Of a stretch of DNA of 32,281 bases, positions 31,396 to 32,281 are shown piece after piece; the stretch's first letter is position 1; each line of letters starts with the position of its first letter. The position numbers and the translations under genes were made by a program. The notes under the pieces were generated by a model. It saw only the letters and a list, made by a program, of their open reading frames with translations, was not told the DNA's origin and made no database searches. Origin of the DNA: Candidatus Krumholzibacteriota bacterium. Lineage in GTDB: Bacteria > Krumholzibacteriota > Krumholzibacteriia > JAJRXK01. The DNA is taken from NCBI GenBank assembly GCA_024276305.1, contig JAJRXK010000021.1, forward strand, positions 1 through 32,281. Direction: 5' to 3'.

Positions 31396-32281
31396 TCAAG
31401 CCGGGAACTGCGTCAGGAAACGCAGATCGTTTTCGAGGAGAAGCCGAATGTCGCCAATCCCGTGACGCACCATCGCCAGGCGATCGATCCCCATGCCGAA
31501 GGCGAAACCCGTGAACTCATCGGCCTCGTAGCCACTGTTGACGAAGACATTGGGGTGGACCATCCCTGCTCCCATGATTTCGAGCCACCGTCCACTTCCG
31601 TCGGTCCCCTCCCACCAGAGATCCACTTCCACCGAAGGCTCGGTGAAGGGGAAGAAGTGCGGCCGGAACCGCAAGGGGTACTCCCGGCCGAAGAACTCGG
31701 TCACGAAGTGATGGATCGTGGACTTGAGGTCGACCAAGGAGACGTCGTGGTCCACGAAGAGCCCCTCGATCTGGAAGAACTCGGCCGCGTGACTGGCATC
31801 GAGTTGTTCGTGGCGATAGACCCGTCCGGGAACCACCACCGCGAGCGGTGGGCGGTGCTCTCTCATGGTTCGGATCTGAGCCGGCGAGGTATGGGTGCGC
31901 AGGACCACCTCGTCGTTCACGTAGAAGGTGTCCTGCAGGTCACGACTCGGATGGTCGTCGGGGAAGTTCAAGGCCGTGAAGTTGAGTGCGTCGTATTCGA
32001 CTTCCGGTCCCGACAGGCGGGTGTAGCCCATGCCGTGAAAGATGTCGCAGATCTCGTCGACCACCTGGGGGATCGGGTGCAGGCTTCCGGCCCGCAGATC
32101 GCGGCCCGGCAGGGTGCGATCGAGCTGCAGTGGCACCGCGTCGCTGGCCGCCGCCAGGACGGCTTGACGGGCCTCGATCGCTTCTTTGAGCCGCTCCTTG
32201 GCCACGTTCAGGGCCTGACCTGCCGCCGGTCGCTCTGCGGGATCCATGGCCCCCAGGCCGCGCAGCAATCCGGTGAGCACC
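31396..32281 (-). CDS. pheS: Phenylalanine-tRNA ligase alpha subunit (partial, start outside window)
   Basis: The C-terminal 294 residues or so of PheS. The N-terminal coiled-coil part is cut by the window edge, with roughly 40 residues missing. Class II synthetase motifs are present: HPIPQVVDEICDIFHGMGY, DTFYVNDEVVLRTHTSPAQIR, VVPGRVYRHEQLDASHAAEFFQ, and motif 3 FAFGMGIDRLAMVRHGIGDIR. It is the first visible gene of the long minus-strand run and directly precedes pheT, as in most bacteria. Confidence 0.97.
   Translation of the reverse strand, partial: VLTGLLRGLGAMDPAERPAAGQALNVAKERLKEAIEARQAVLAAASDAVPLQLDRTLPGRDLRAGSLHPIPQVVDEICDIFHGMGYTRLSGPEVEYDALNFTALNFPDDHPSRDLQDTFYVNDEVVLRTHTSPAQIRTMREHRPPLAVVVPGRVYRHEQLDASHAAEFFQIEGLFVDHDVSLVDLKSTIHHFVTEFFGREYPLRFRPHFFPFTEPSVEVDLWWEGTDGSGRWLEIMGAGMVHPNVFVNSGYEADEFTGFAFGMGIDRLAMVRHGIGDIRLLLENDLRFLTQFPA

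Overview
The window is 32.3 kb of GC-rich, densely packed bacterial chromosome. An LptE-like outer-membrane lipoprotein, ZapA and ZapB-like division proteins, sigma-54 response-regulator signalling and undecaprenyl-phosphate sugar chemistry point to a Gram-negative bacterium with an LPS-type outer membrane. The species cannot be named from this sequence. Deltaproteobacteria-like lineages or a related high-GC candidate phylum would both fit.

Left end (1-623): mobile-element debris. There is the C-terminal end of an IS256-type transposase, a short inverted repeat, an outward-reading promoter and the 3' half of a tRNA-Pro gene with no matching 5' half. This looks like the edge of an element integrated at a tRNA gene, with the core chromosome resuming at apt.

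624-2982: apt, with a tRNA-Arg(CCT) overlapping its stop codon. A promoter then precedes a membrane-anchored TPR protein and a small membrane protein. These converge on trxA across a hairpin.

2656-9109 (minus strand): a sugar-phosphate transferase, a PAS histidine kinase, its sigma-54 activator, lptE, holA and trxA, closely spaced and all in one direction.

9371-14400: a surface-polysaccharide section. It holds a flippase-like membrane protein (+), a UDP-sugar 4-epimerase and a UDP-sugar 6-dehydrogenase of the WbpP/WbpA (TviC/TviB) type, a GGDEF diguanylate cyclase and two small membrane proteins. A tRNA-Arg(CCG) follows.

14551-32281 (minus strand): a long run of core genes read pheS-pheT-zapB-like-zapA-(candidate 6S RNA)-ymdB-folD-ispA-DUF212-dxs-nadK-recN-trpE-G-D-C-F-B. 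Many neighbours share an ATGA overlap or abut, so translation is probably coupled. The run ends at a clear hairpin/T-tract terminator after trpB. trpA is not present. The operon joins isoprenoid precursor supply (dxs, ispA), one-carbon and NADP metabolism (folD, nadK), DNA repair (recN) and tryptophan synthesis.

Most of the window is ordinary housekeeping. I see no convincing new defence or biosynthetic system. The most interesting items are the tRNA-Pro remnant junction, the recN-trp coupling with trpA missing, the candidate 6S RNA, and the kinase/activator/c-di-GMP cluster beside the polysaccharide genes.
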